A stretch of DNA of 64,000 nucleotides from Eimeria necatrix (GCF_000499385.1 NW_013651717.1:41659-105658); one strand, 5' to 3'. Positions 23,901-36,475 are shown, counted from the stretch's first letter. Notes: generated by a model not told the origin, from the letters alone. Numbers and translations: made by a program.

Positions 23901-26896
23901 CGACTCCGTGAAATGCCCAAAAAAGGTTCTCTCTTCGCAAGCTCCCTTGACAATTGTAGGGAAGGATCCGAGTCTACTTTCACGTTTCCTCCAACGAAGC
24001 CCTTCTGGAGATAGCCTGTTGCGTACATTTGCTCTGATTAGTGGAAACAAATGGAAAGATGCGAAAGGACTCATTTCCGGAGCCGGTAAGGCACCTAGAG
24101 ATGACGGAAACAACTAGCGTGTTCGACTGCATCAAGCCTGCTGTGTATGGACCTAGCCTACTTCTCCACTTTCTTTTCCTTTGCAGATGGGGTCGACAAC
24201 ATCTTCCACAGCCTTGCTCAGGTAGTCTCACAGAGCAAAACTTCTGTGCTCTTGTCTCGGTGGCTTCCTCGCTCCGTTAAAAGGCTCATGAAGAAGTTTT
24301 TGGGCCGCAAGTACACGAAACAGCACTTTCGTTGTGGGTCGGCTATCACTGTGCTTATTGTCCCTAGCTTAGTGTAGCGGCGAAGGCCACAAGACAATGT
24401 TAGTGGCAGCTTCACGTGGGAAGAAATGTGCAGGGATGCTTATTTTGTCCGTATGCAGTTCTGTCATCGAAGCTCTCTGCGGATTTTTATATGAAGCTTC
24501 GTTCAAATGTCGACGTCCTCATTCACCCTCTTGTTTTCCTTCAACTAAATCAGATGGCATTTACTCGCTCAGAAAAGTCAGGGGCCCGAAGTCGTGCTGG
24601 CGGTCTTTCAGAAAGGCTAGACAGTCTTATAGCTGAGACAGCCACATCAGGCCTTCCACAGAAACTAAAGGTTTGTCCATTTCTACTTTATGGCATACAG
24701 GGAAGCAAGCCTTAACAAAACAGCATGCGCCGCTTGTCTAGGTTTCATTAAAACTTGCGGACACGGGTTAAATTTTCAGGAAAAGCTTACTGCTGGAGAG
24801 AAGACGACTGTGAAGGATTTTGAAGGAATAAACTTTGCGCATGTCGAGCAGCCAAAGCCAACCACATGGCAAAAATACCTCAAGTTGGAGCTCTTAGATA
24901 GTATGCATGAGTGGCTTAGACAACCGGAAACTACAGAAAGGATAAAAAATGAGTGCAACGGCGGCAAGGGCTCTAACATTGTGGCGCTTTTTAGGGATTC
25001 CATGGATCTCTTAAAGAGCTCTGAAGCAGAGAATCTTACACTAATTGGGAAGGTTGTTAGCCCAAGAGAGACCTCCGTTGGAAAACCGTGGGGTTTCAAA
25101 AGCGTCTTGCAAAAGTTACTGAGGCTTCCTCCGTACAAAACGCAGCATCACTCGTTCGTTGCAGTCGACGTTAAAATCCCTGAGACCCTCGAGATAGTGC
25201 GCGTCCTCGTCAATGTTTACACGCAAAATAAAGGAAACTTTGCAAACCAGGAGGTTTTTTTCAGAGCAGTGACGGACCTTTTTGAACACTACGAGCAGAA
25301 GAACAGATTGTCATCTGGAGGACCACTTGGGGTAAGAGGTCGTTACGCAGCTTAAAGAAACAGGCGTTCAAGAAATGCAAATAGCAGCACTCTGGCGTTG
25401 CATGCATGCATTTTGCTGCTTCATACCCACAGTTATTATCTTTTGCTCTGATGCAGGTTCCCGAGAGCTTACTGGTCCCACCCCTACACCGCAACTACGC
25501 AGCATTGCCAAAGGAAGATCGACTCCAAGCACTTAAAGACAGTGCAATGGCTAATTTTTTTCGTCACATTTGGACGCTCATCTTTTCTGTCTCCGCGCAC
25601 AACATTTTGAATGCCGGAAATCTAGACAGTCTTGAGAAGACGTTCTCTGATGAGGCGTGGCAATTATCAATTAATGATCCCTTCCAGGTAAAAGATGCAT
25701 CGCTAGTTCCCTCGAGACAAGTTTAGGTGATTCTCAGGCAGGTAAAGGCTTCAAAACCCTGGAACGAAATGTGCATAGGATGCATTTGTCACATGTGCAG
25801 GCAAGTTCATTTGGAATGGTTATGATGGGGGGAGACATGGGACTGAAGCTGTTCAATGAGCTTCTTCCCACGGACCAAAAACGGATGTTGAAGAAGGCAA
25901 AATACGGGTCGCCAACAGTTTTTACAAGCCAGATGCAATTAACTGGCAGTTTGCTCTCCGCTAGCGGCCACTCCGGCTTGGGAATGTTTCTCCATGCCCA
26001 GTCAGTCTATTTTGGTGTCATGATTAAGAAGTGGATTCAAAAGCGCAAGGAAGATCGGATTCGTGAAATCATCTCTTGGTTAACTCTGGGCATGTTTTTC
26101 GCTGCTTCATTTGTTCAGTAAGCACTCTACACAGCGCAAGTGACGGTGCCGCTAGATTTATCGTATATCTACTAACAAATTAGCTCCTCCATAACATTAA
26201 TTATACTTAGTAACACAATTTGCCATGCTTCCTACAATTTTTTCCTATTCCTTTAGAGTGACGGACGGCGTCATGGAAATAACCAACACTGGAAATGAAA
26301 CGGGCCAAGCCAGCATGACAGGAAGCTGTCCTCCAATGGGTCTCTGTGTGGACAGCAGTGGCAATACATTCATTGCCAACCCCACCGGCTCACCCGCACT
26401 TACAGCTCTTCAGGTAGTTATGAAGACAGGGCTTATGGCTAGCATGGCTATGATTGCTGGCCCACTAGTTGCCGTGTACAACATTGCGGTCTCCCACATC
26501 CAGATCCTCAGTCGCCTTGAAATGGTGAGCACACCAAAGGGAAGCAGACATAGTTTGCTCAAGAGTTCTTCCTCTGGTAGAGGCACATCATATGATAGCA
26601 AAAACGATGAACGGATCAAATTTCACAATATCATGATGAAATCATTTCCGGATCATGCGGCTGCGTTTCGATTTCAGGCTCTTGGAAATACCTTCAGGCA
26701 GCTAGTTACACGACTTTCAAAGAGTAAAACAATCAAAAATATTAAAAAATTGTTTGCGAAAGAAGAGAAACTAGAAAAAGGAAAAAAAGCAGGTGCGGCC
26801 AAGGTGAGCAAGAGCCTCGGAGATGAAGTTGAGCAGTCGATTACTGCATTCTTCCAGGAAAGCTTCCACGAGCGACAGGAACGGTGTCAGCGATAA
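20980..26896 (+). CDS. RON2L1: Rhoptry neck protein 2-like (probably RON2L1 type), multi-exon
   Basis: The start is the ATG at 20980, which opens a signal peptide (MKLTELKAFLAIAIVSLPL) and ends in donor G|GTGTGT at 21104; the next exon begins at 21356. About fifteen exons follow. The 3' half is clear: 24459-24670, 24780-25331, about 25457-25689, about 25800-26120 and about 26258-26896, all GT-AG and in phase. The C-terminal part has helices including ISWLTLGMFFAASF and MASMAMIAGPLVAVYNI. Between them lies an ectodomain with two cysteines, SCPPMGLC. That layout is the one of RON2, the rhoptry neck protein inserted into the host membrane that binds AMA1 at the moving junction. The cystine loop is short, which fits a RON2-like paralogue better than canonical RON2. 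The convergent AMA4-like neighbour supports this. Exons between about 23.28 and 24.19 kb are unresolved. Confidence 0.7.
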
Positions 26897-28420
26897 GTCC
26901 TGCTGTAAAACTTAGGATGAAAATCTGGCGCGTGTGCGTTAATCAAATAGTTTTAAGGGCTGTTCAAATTCAGCAAGTTGTTGCTGAAGTGCGAAAAGAG
27001 AGCTTCTAGTTCTGCATCTGCAGAGACAGAGCTTTTCCATCGCTTTAGGCCCCCCCCATTGTTGTTTAGCTTATAAACGTAAGTTTTAACTGCAGCACTT
27101 GCTGGCTCGTTGTTCCTATGTGGAACAAGTGAGGGCCGAGGCTTGTGAGCGCTCCTGGGTGAGCACACGAACATACTCTATCGATTAAATGCTTTATCTT
27201 TCCTACATGTCACTATTGGCAAATCCGTTTAACAATGACTAGCACTTGCGCATTAGTTATAGCCAAAAGAAAGTCAGTTACAGCGTGTGCACGCAAAAGA
27301 CAATGAATCCTTTACAGCAGAGTGCGAAAAGATTCAAAAGGCTGTCTTTACTGGATTCTGCTCTGTCGCTCTCGTGAGACTGCGACAAACATCGAGCCCT
27401 GCCAAGGCTTCCAATTCAAGACTAAATTAAATGGCGATCTCTCCATGGACTCCTAATGTGTTTTATGCAAAAAGGCACACCAAAGAGTAATACGCGAACT
27501 CGACAGTAGCTTCAAAAAGACCGACAGAGCAGGCGCCGGGAGACGCTACGGTCGCAGTAGTCCTTTAAATGATGTGGTTGTCACCTGCAGCCAGGAATAC
27601 CTGACCGGCAGACCCGAAGACGGCAGCCAACCACTCTGCAGATTTGAATGAGTCGCTGTACAGAACAAACCTCGGCCCGAGTGCGCCCTTACATGGCTGA
27701 TATACAGCTCGTAGAGTCAAACATGCTCCAACACAAAAGAAAGGACCACCGGTCACAGTCGGTGAGAACGAGAGTCATAAATGTGCTGAGTGATAATCGC
27801 CACTTCTGCTGAGGCACAAACGCCACCCAAGCTTCAAAGGTGAAGCGGGGATCACTGTTGATTCGCTGCATTTTCTTTTTCTCTTTGCAGTCAGGCTTCC
27901 AATCACTGAAGGGGCTTCTGGCTCCGTGGAGTTGTAAAAGCAGCGCCATTCTTATATGCTTGCTGCCTGTCTCCCTGCATCCTAAAACGTCACCATCCTC
28001 TACATTCACTCGTCTGCAGCACAGACGCAAAATGAAAAGAGACGCAAACTATCATGAACCTGAAGGGACAGGAACGGCTAGCTAACTCTGCCTTCACTAT
28101 CTAGTGAAAAGCGCCCATCAGTCCAACTGTGGCTGCGTTAAGTTAGCGCAAAGTGCTATGTTTAATGTCTCGTTCTATGCTCACCGTCCCAGTCTGCTTC
28201 CTGTGCAGTCTCGCCTAAACGCAAATGAGAAAATGTGGAAGGCAACAGTAAATACGCCGGTAAAGCTCACCAAAACATAGTGACTAGCGCTGCTACTAAG
28301 CGAAGCAGAGCTGCTAAGCACTTAATGTCCCCCCACGGTTCTCAACACCGCAAACTTCCCAAAGCTTCTACGGTAAATCGAAACACTCCCTTCTGCCGTT
28401 ATAGCATGAATATTGTGCAA
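26897..28420. other. Convergent spacer between the RON2-like and AMA4-like genes
   Basis: This 1.5-kb stretch lies between two stop codons that face each other. It should hold both 3' UTRs and polyadenylation signals. No coding exon was recognised, though one extra small AMA4 tail exon could lie here because the last AMA4 exon ends close to a good donor (G|GTAAGG). Confidence 0.4.
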
Positions 28421-31400
28421 TCAAACTAGCTCGCCCTTACCTTCTGCCTGCAGGTCCCCAGTGGCATCATCTGGAGTGTTTGCGTAGTCTTCAAAGTCAA
28501 CTGAAATGGCCGATTCTTGTCTGGTGGGCCGGTGTGTTCCACCAACAGCTTCACCCATTGAATCATCTGGAGCTTCGCCAGAAGATCCACCCCTGAAGAA
28601 ACCAAAAATATGTGCATATACTATTTCCCATATATACTTGAAACCAAAGTAGGGAATACAGTTGCGCACTTTTGAGGCCAGCTAGTAAAGTGATACATGA
28701 AAATAAGCAACTCTTCTGAGCCTCATACCCAATACTGTTTTTGTAGTACATCCCTCCAGCAGCTCCAAGAAGTAAAAGGGCTGCGACAACCCCTGCTATG
28801 GCGTACAATGCAGCATTGCTGCCTCCTGAATGCACATAAACAAAATTTATATCCATGCGACCCTAGAAACCTGCTTATGCCTACAGTTACGAACCTCTCC
28901 GTTGCTCATTTTACTGCTGTCATCCTGACAGCGTAAACAGTTCCCTCCCTTTAAATGGAAGACTGACCTTCTTCACGCGCAATGCAGCATGATTCGTCCT
29001 CTTCAGCTTGAAGGGCGTCTCTGACACACTGCCCTTGATTGTCTTCTGACTGGTCTTTGCAAGATTCTATCAGATGCTTGCAGCATGCTGAATAGCAGTC
29101 AACCTTGCATTCGCTTACGCTATCTTTAATCACGCTGCCCCCCACTGTGCACAGCTCACTACACTCTGGTGAAAGTTCGGTGCAGTCCTCGCCAGTGTAG
29201 CCAGGTTTGCAGACGCAGCTTAGGGCTTCTTGATCACAAATAGCATTTCCAGAGCATATTTCCCCTTCAGTGCCGCAAGGCTGTGGAACAGTGCACTGTG
29301 GTCCTCCCCAGCCAGCAAGACACGTGCACTTTCCTGTTGCGGGATCACATTTTCCATCATTGCTGCACTCTACGTCAGAGCATAAGTCCACGCAGTTCGC
29401 CGCAGGGAATTCGGGAGTGCATTCGCAGGTGTTCGAGCTGTTGCAGACACCGTTCGGAGCGTTGCAGTCGCTGTCACTCTCACAGCAGTTAGCTTCATGC
29501 GTCTCGCAGTTGGAGCCGCTATAACATTTGGGGCATTTGCAATGCCCGCTAAGTTGATTGCAAGTGCCACCGTTCAAGCATGTGACCCCAGCACAGCCGC
29601 TATTGTCGCATTTGTCCCCGGTGATGGATGGGGCACACTGACAGCTGTTAAAGACGCACTTGCCTTGTGGCGAGTGGCAATCGTTATCTGTCTCACAACA
29701 ACGCGGATTCTCAGTTTCACAGTGATCTCCGGTGAAGCAAGCTGCGCACTTGCACTTGCCAGAAGGCATCTCGCACTGACCACCATTTTCGCAAACTACT
29801 TGGTCACACACGCTCGATTCACAGCGCAGACCCGAGAACCCTTCTGGACATTCACAAACGCCAGACGGCATCTTGCAAGTGCCGGAGTTTTGGCATTGGA
29901 CGTCGTCACATGCTCCTTTCTCACACGCCGGCCCACTGTAGCCTGCATTGCATTTGCACTTGTTGCTGACGCACGATCCTTGGGCGCCACAGTCTGCATT
30001 GGAAGCGCAACACCCTTCGACTCGCGTTTCACACTTTGAGCCCGAAAAACAAGCAGGGCACTTGCATGTTCCTCCAGGAAGCTCGCACGTGCCGCCGTTT
30101 TTACAGGGATTGGAAGAACAAGGCCCAGGAGTAATAGCGTCTGAAGGAGGATCCTTCGCAAGACTAGGATCAGCAGCGCTGAGCGCGGTAAAAGATATAG
30201 CCCCATCTACTTTAAAGAGGCAAGTTGGCACAGTGGAATACAGGTTACAGGTTCCCTGTTGGCTGCTGGCGCTCTGAGGAATCCAGGAAGACCAGAAAAT
30301 GGACGAACTGCCGGTGCCCCCAGCGCCAGACGGACTGTCGTCGCTGCTGGCCTCAAAAACGGCCTGCCCACATTCCCCAGCTGTTCCTGTGGATGTGGAA
30401 GCTGACGCGAGCTGAGTGCAGACCCCTCCAGAAACTGTGCCGAATACCACATTCTTCAGTGGTTCTCTTGGAGCTGATTAGGAAACACATAACGCATGAT
30501 GATGAAGCACAGCATGAATATACCACAATCCGTGGGCGTCGTATTCATTCAAAAAGTGGCAGAGCTACTTTGCCTGCCCCCCAACCCTACCGCACTATGC
30601 AAGGCGCTTTCGTCAGGAGAGCAACTCGGATTCTACGGTTGGAACTCACGGCAAGCTGTTTCGAAGTCAGGCCTTGTGAATGCCGTCACGTAGGTGTAAT
30701 TAGATGACTCGACAGTCTTGTGGGCCTTTACACAGTACTTTGCCAATGGGTCGTCTGTTGACTTGACAGCGCAAGAGTCGTTGATGTATGTCTGCGTGTG
30801 GTACCCTAGGATCAGGCACTCCGACGTCGAGTGGTTGAAAGATGCAGGCAGACTCCTGTAGCAAGGCCGATTGGCATCCCAAGGCCAGCACATGCTGGTG
30901 CAGCGTGACAATTGTGAACAAAGAAAAGGATCAGTGATGATGCCGGGAGACTTCATAGGACGCGTCGTCTGTGGAGGGGAAAAAGGAGGACACCCTACTC
31001 CGCTGCCGACGAAATCGTAGCCTTTGTGCCCTCCTTGTCCGTGGAAGGCATACGGTTTATAAGGCAACGATCCTTCTTTCTGTGAGGTGTCAAGGAACAC
31101 CAGGGGATTTTCCAAAGTCACGAAACTGCAGGCGTTAGGGTCATATTCCGCATCCAGAAGCATGTCTTTATCATACACTGACTGGTTAAAGGGGCATTTG
31201 ACAAGGTACCCTGAATACATACTCCAACCAGACTGGCCCATCGGCACTTCTGCCGTTCCCACAGAAGCAGTAGACGTGCATCCTTGAATTGAGAAAGGCA
31301 TGGTGTTCCCATGAATTTCGTTTGTAAATCGATCCACGCTGTCCACAGGGTTTCCTGATCGATCTACAAAGGCAATGTACTTGCCGTAGTTCGGACAGGC

Positions 31401-31975
31401 CCCCACAGCCATAAGGCGCTGTCCCAAGTAACGCTGAGTGTCGACCTGTGCGTCACTCCGCGTGCAATAGCCCTTGCTTGACCGGTCCCACATTGCAGCA
31501 TAGCCCACTTTGACGCCAGCAGTCTGGCTTCCTGAAACAAAGAAAGAACAGAGAACTCCACATAATGAACGGGAAATGGCTACACGAGGACAGCATCCCT
31601 TGTGCAAGGGCAGCCTTGCCTAATCGTTTTCACGAGACTTTAATGAGACTGTAAGGCACCAGGTCTTCTTTGTGGTAACTTACGTGGAAGCCATGTGTAT
31701 GTCTTCCCTTTATATGTGCTGGTCTTGACAGATGAACCAGACTTCGCCCATTCGAGCTGGATATGATTTGCAGGTATGTTGAAACGGTTCATGTAATCAT
31801 TGGCTGCAGAATTGTCCTGCAGTGCTAAAGCAGAAGGTAGGATGAAGAGGGAAAAAATAAGGGGAAAAAACGAGGCCAAAAGGCCACATCGTTGTATCGG
31901 TCCACACATTTTGAAATGGAGGCAGAAAATTCTGTTGTTGAAGGGAATTGAAGTCACAGCAAGGGCAAACTCCAT
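28421..31975 (-). CDS. AMA4: AMA4-like apical membrane antigen with nine EGF-like modules
   Basis: Five exons join in phase: 31975-31684, 31531-30650, 30473-28968, 28825-28729 and 28592-28421. A signal peptide is best explained by the second ATG near 31909 (MCGPIQRCGLLASFFPL). Domain I/II of the AMA1 family is visible: YMNRFNIP near the N terminus, KYCVKAHKTV with NYTYV, CPPREPLKN with FGTVSGGVC across the second intron, CGQAVFEASSDDSP, and TCNLYSTVPTCLF. Nine EGF-like modules follow, alternating between a CxxxxCxNGGTC type and a CCxxxxDC type, then a Cys-rich segment, a membrane helix (AGVVAALLLLGAAGG) and a short acidic tail with DFEDY. AMA proteins are micronemal adhesins that bind RON2 in the host membrane. 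Multiple EGF modules are a trait of the AMA4 branch as I remember it. The tail may extend into another exon, since a strong donor lies just before the stop. Confidence 0.8.
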
Positions 31976-33729
31976 ATAACGCGTGTTGTGAAGGTTAAAA
32001 AAGGAAGACTTTGCGGACGCTAATACGGTGAGGGGTGAATTAATGCTCTTGCCAAGGCGGCCGGTGTGTGTTTGTCATCACAAGTCAGAGTCAGCGATCC
32101 TTCAAAATCGCGTGCAAAAAAAATACTAGCTTTCAAATAATGCTGAGTCTTAGGCAGCGCCGTCTGTAGTCTAAATGCTGTTTCGGCGCGAGCAGACATG
32201 TGGTCGTGTTGGGTGCAAAAGCTCTCTGTGTGTCCGCGGAAACGTGTATCGCAGTGATAGAGCAAGGGCTTCGAGTTCAGTTGTTCTAAAGAGAGCTCCA
32301 AGAGCGTGGGAAGTGTCACAGGAAAGAATCCAAGGTTGGGAATAATGCAGGAATACAATTACTTAAATCAGAGGAGTTTTATGCTGGGGAAGAGGAAGAA
32401 CTTCGTCGAAGCGGACCGATGGAGACCGAGCCAGTCGCTTCAGTGAGCGTTGCGCCGGTGAAAATGGCTCGCTTGCTGTCCAGAACAGAGCAATACAGCT
32501 CCAAAATGAGAAGAAAGCCCTTTTAAAACGCAACTGGAGTCGATGAAATTGTCGAAATACCCAACATTCCGCGGCTGCAACTGTAGCTAGCCGGCAGCTT
32601 GGGAGATCTCCGAGAAAAACGACAATATCTTTTGTTTAGGAAAATTGGAACAATGAATTCAATATGTATACAACACAGCTGAAATTACGCCTGCTCAGCT
32701 GTAATTCCTCTCTCTTTGCGGCAGTACAGGTCCAGCGCTAGCTTCGCCTGCACCCTGTGCATGCAACCAGACTGCCAATGCGCATAGAACCTCTTCAGTT
32801 GAACACTTACTACTCCTTCCTCAGATATTAATCACATTTTTATTCTAGATAATCTGGTGAGGCAGGCACAGAGCGTGCAGAGGAGACATTCAACCCCACA
32901 TCGGCGTCTTGCTTCGAGCGTGGAATCGATGCTTTCGGTTTTGTTAGCACTCTGTCTTGCGAATTTCTAACAGACAGGTTACGTCGTTTGCACTATAATT
33001 TTGACTTCACGGACAAGAAAACACAGCAGAAAGCTGCAGAAAGCCGCAGAAAGCTGCAGAAAGCTGCGCACTTTCGCCACTGCAGGTTCGAGATGTGTGA
33101 CGGGATCGGAACATCTCGGTTAACCATCTTGAATTTGCCGTACTCAGCTTAAAGTGAATACGCTTACGCCTCACGAAGAGTCGTCAGTGGCTCTCTTACA
33201 AATGCTGCATTAAAGACTACCCATGGGCCACGGCCTGCGCGGGCCACCAGTGGCAGGGCCAGTGGTTCGGAACTCTAGTCAGCTACAGATATTTCCCCGT
33301 ATAAGGCTGCATATGACCTCAATAAAGATTTGCCTGCCCGTGCATTGCTAGTTCCTTGCCGTTATCCGCATCTATCTACGAACTAGAGCTGCGGAGAGTT
33401 GGACTAGGCCAACTCGGAAAGCGTTGTTAGCTTTGCGTGGTGCTTTGCTTCAGTTTTCAATGAAGCTAGGCTGCTTCCTGGAGTCAAAATGCGCGCCTCT
33501 CACACTGCAAGACGCAGGCCCATGAAAGTTAGCCGGCCTGAAGAGGTTTTTTTGAAGACAAGAAAGTGACAAATAGAATCTCAGGGTATTCTCTAGAGCC
33601 AGAACAGTCTGCTTGGCACTTGAGGTGCCTTTCTTGCAGGAACACCTGGCAGTGTGTTGCTATCGCGGACTGGGCGCTGGCCCCGAGCAGCTCCAACAGC
33701 CGCTGCTTTCCTGAACTTCGGCTTCACCA
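31976..33729. other. Intergenic stretch upstream of AMA4; end of the repeat-poor segment
   Basis: No gene was recognised. It should hold the AMA4 promoter. A small direct repeat of AGAAAGC(T/C)GC units occurs near 33030-33065. Base composition changes at about 33.6 kb, where GC content rises and CAG/CTG tracts begin. Confidence 0.4.
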
Positions 33730-35925
33730 CTAAGTCGCATGCTGAGACACGGGCTGTGCAGCACTGGGTGGGCCAGAAGCCCCGAAGGCGAGGCCCCGCA
33801 GCTCCTTCTCAGCCTTCAGCACTGCGCGGCGCGTGCTGGGAGTGCCTGCAGCAGCAAGCGCGCCGCCCTTTGGCTTCGACGGCGTTGCTGCTGCTGCTGC
33901 GTCAGCAGCAGCAAGCGCAGCAGAGGCCGTCACGGCGGAGCAGCGGCGGCGGGAAGACACGGGGGAAGCTGACTGGCTGCTGCCTCGCCGCCGGGGGGCC
34001 TGGCGGACTGGCGAGCGGCAGTGCTGCCTCGTGGAATTTAAAAGACTTTTTTCATTTCCAGTTCTTATAATGGATGAGAGCTGCTGCTGCGTCGGAGTCT
34101 CAGCCGCTAGTGGCGTGCGCGGCGACGCTGCGCAGTGGCCCACAGGCGAGGCTTCCCTCGAAGCCATCGGGCTTGAAGAGGCGCGGCCTCGGGGAGACCG
34201 CAGCGGCGACTGCTTCTCCTGCAGCTCCTTGAGGCTGTGCCGAAAGCCAAGACGCAGAGAGGCGCCGTCCGGCAGGGCTGCATCCCCGTTTGCTGCTGCG
34301 CTGCTGCTGCTCTCGGGGGGCAGGAAGGCGAAGAGAGACTGAGCCACCACACGGAAAACCATTTGCAGGAAAGAACTCCGCTCATGGGGTCCTTCTAGAA
34401 GCAAATAGTGAGAATTTATGCATTAATTGCACTACACAGCATGGTGCAGGGGGTTAAGAATATTGTTGGGCCTAGACTGCCTTGTGGACAGTTCAGGATA
34501 TTCGAATGTGGCCATGTTCATGCCTGCAAAACGCTTGAGCAGATTCACACGGCGCGCATGCATGCGCGCATGCATGCGCGCATGCATGCGCGCATGCATG
34601 CGCGCATGCATTGCAGCAGCTCACCATGTCTTCCGTGCGCTGTATCGTCAGCCTTTTGTGGATATCGCTTCTCAGGGCTACGGTTTCCTGCGGCCCGGTT
34701 GATGCTGCGAGTTGTTCCAGCCACTTATCTCTCTGGATCTCTTCCTCCTTTCTCTGGTTTTCATCATAACCCAAAAGGAGCAGCCGCTGCGCCCGTGTCA
34801 ATACACGGGAAGCAGGCTGCAGCAGCTGCTGCTGCAGCTGCAGCCACTGGTTCTGGCCCTCGAAAGGGAGCAAGGCCGCCAGCAGCAAACCTTGCACTGT
34901 TAGGGGCTGGTGCCTGCAAACAGCAGAAACAGCAAAGTAGAATGCACTGCATGCATCCATAGTTCAAAGAACTTAACTACTGCTGCCGCATATCCACAAC
35001 GAACTCCTCCTGGCCCCCCCTTGTGGCAATTCACATTTCTCCCCCTCACCATTTGGACAGTCTGAAGTGCGTGCTGCGAAATGCATGCAGCTCCTCCAGT
35101 AAAGCCTTGTCGTCTACTTCATCCGTGTCAGTTTCACTTTGGTTATGCTGCCCCCAAAGATTCTCCCAAACTGACTGTCCAGGTTCGAGATGTTCGAGGA
35201 CGTGCAGCTGCTGCCGCCGTGCCGCCAGGTGAAACAGCACCATATCCTGCTGCTGCTGCTGCTGCTGCAGCGCATCTCCTGCGGTGCTCTGGCGTCTCCT
35301 GCTGCTGCTGCGGCAGCGGGTGGCTTCCATCGTCGAAGACACTGAGCTGCGTCTGCTGCTGCGAGGAGTCCTTTGAGTGGGCTCACCCGCAGCAGCCGCA
35401 GCCTTGGCAGCGGCTGCTGCCACGGGTTCCTCTTCCCGTTGCAGCTGCTGCAGCACGAGCTGCTGCTGTATGCTCACATGCCGCAGCAGCTGCTGCTTCT
35501 TCGCTTGCTGCTGGAGCTGCGGGGCCAGGATCCTCTGTCTCAGCCACTTTCGATGCAGCTTCTGTCTTTCTCGCCAGTCTGTCTTCACGTAGACGTAAGC
35601 TGTGCGGCCCTCTGATGAAACCCACATGTTGCTGCTAATCTGGTGTTTGATCTCCGCCCCTTTCAAGTCGAACCGAGTTATCAAATCTGAAAATAAGTCC
35701 GCAACACAAAAGAGTGCAACATAAATTGCTGCTGGGTATTCTGGTTCTGAATCTCAGAAATATCCACTCAAGCCAAACCACTTCACGGTCTTTTGCCTCT
35801 CTTTATTTGCATGCACTTTCCACTTTTATGAATAATTTAAGAATTTCGCCATCACCTGCGGCTTACCGTTCCTAAACGACAGATAGAACCACCACGTTTC
35901 TGTCTGCATGAACATGTGGGTGATA
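33730..35925 (-). CDS. Unrecognised multi-exon protein with Gln/Ala tracts
   Basis: Exons 35925-35867, 35686-35050 and 34913-34625 join with GT-AG sites and matching phases; another exon lies within about 34400-33730, but its junction is unresolved. The 5' end is not found. The most conserved-looking part reads ITHMFMQTETWWFYLSFRN, then DLITRFDLKGAEIKHQ, then WVSSEGRTAYVYVKTDWRE. Later come the acidic ETDTDEVDDKALLEEL, then a basic/acidic helical region (DENQRKEEEIQRDKWLEQL). I do not recognise the family. The second exon carries CAG-encoded Gln and Ala tracts, and the third intron carries an alternating purine-pyrimidine repeat (34552-34611). It is the first gene in the repeat-rich compartment. 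A membrane or organellar role would be a guess. Confidence 0.5.
34552..34611. repeat. Tandem GCGCGCATGCAT repeat
   Basis: About five 12-bp units of alternating purine and pyrimidine, each containing ATGCAT and GCGCGC. The tract lies in a predicted intron of the unrecognised minus-strand gene. Confidence 0.9.
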
Positions 35926-36097
35926 CTGCAGAGGAAACAGCCGCAGCAGCAGCGCACCAATGAACCACATGGGTGGCCAAATAACCAAAAAAAGAAGAAA
36001 TAATTGACAACAAAAACGAATAAAACATTTCGTTTTTATCAGAGAAGACGCTGAAAGCAGAAGAAGAAAGAGTCTTAACCCAAGAACTGCAGCGCGT

Positions 36098-36475
36098 CTA
36101 CTGCTGCCATGCATGCAACAACTGCAGAACTAAGTTGGCTTAACTGCTGCCACGCATGCAAGAACTGCAAAGCTAGTTTTGTTTAACTGCTGCCACGCAT
36201 GCAACAACAATAAGCTAATTATTTAACTGCTGCCACGCATGCAAGAACTGCAAAGCTAGTTTTGTTTAACTGCTGCCACGCATGCAAGAACTGCAAAGCT
36301 AATTTTGTTTAACTGCTGCCACGCATGCAAGAACACTAAGCTAATTGTTTAACTGCTGCCACGCATGCAAGAACACTAAGCTAATTTTGTTTAACTGCTG
36401 CCACGCATGCAAGAACACTAAGCTAATTTTGTTTAACTGCTGCCACGCATGCAAGAACAGTATTGTTGTTGATAT
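36098..36475. repeat. Tandem repeat, about 40-48 bp units, with an inverted copy next to it
   Basis: Eight or nine copies share the core AACTGCTGCCACGCATGCAA followed by variable A/T-rich sequence containing AAGCTA. An inverted partial copy (TTGCATGCGTGGCAGCAG) sits at about 36488-36508, so the end of the array can fold into a hairpin. The core includes GCATGC. Confidence 0.85.

Noticed and set aside
12000..33700. tRNA or rRNA genes
   Set aside because: No cloverleaf with a GTTCRANNC box or rRNA core sequence was recognised by eye; a covariance search was not possible.
36120..36475. CRISPR-like regular repeat array
   Set aside because: Spacers are not unique, units drift, there are no cas genes and the genome is eukaryotic.
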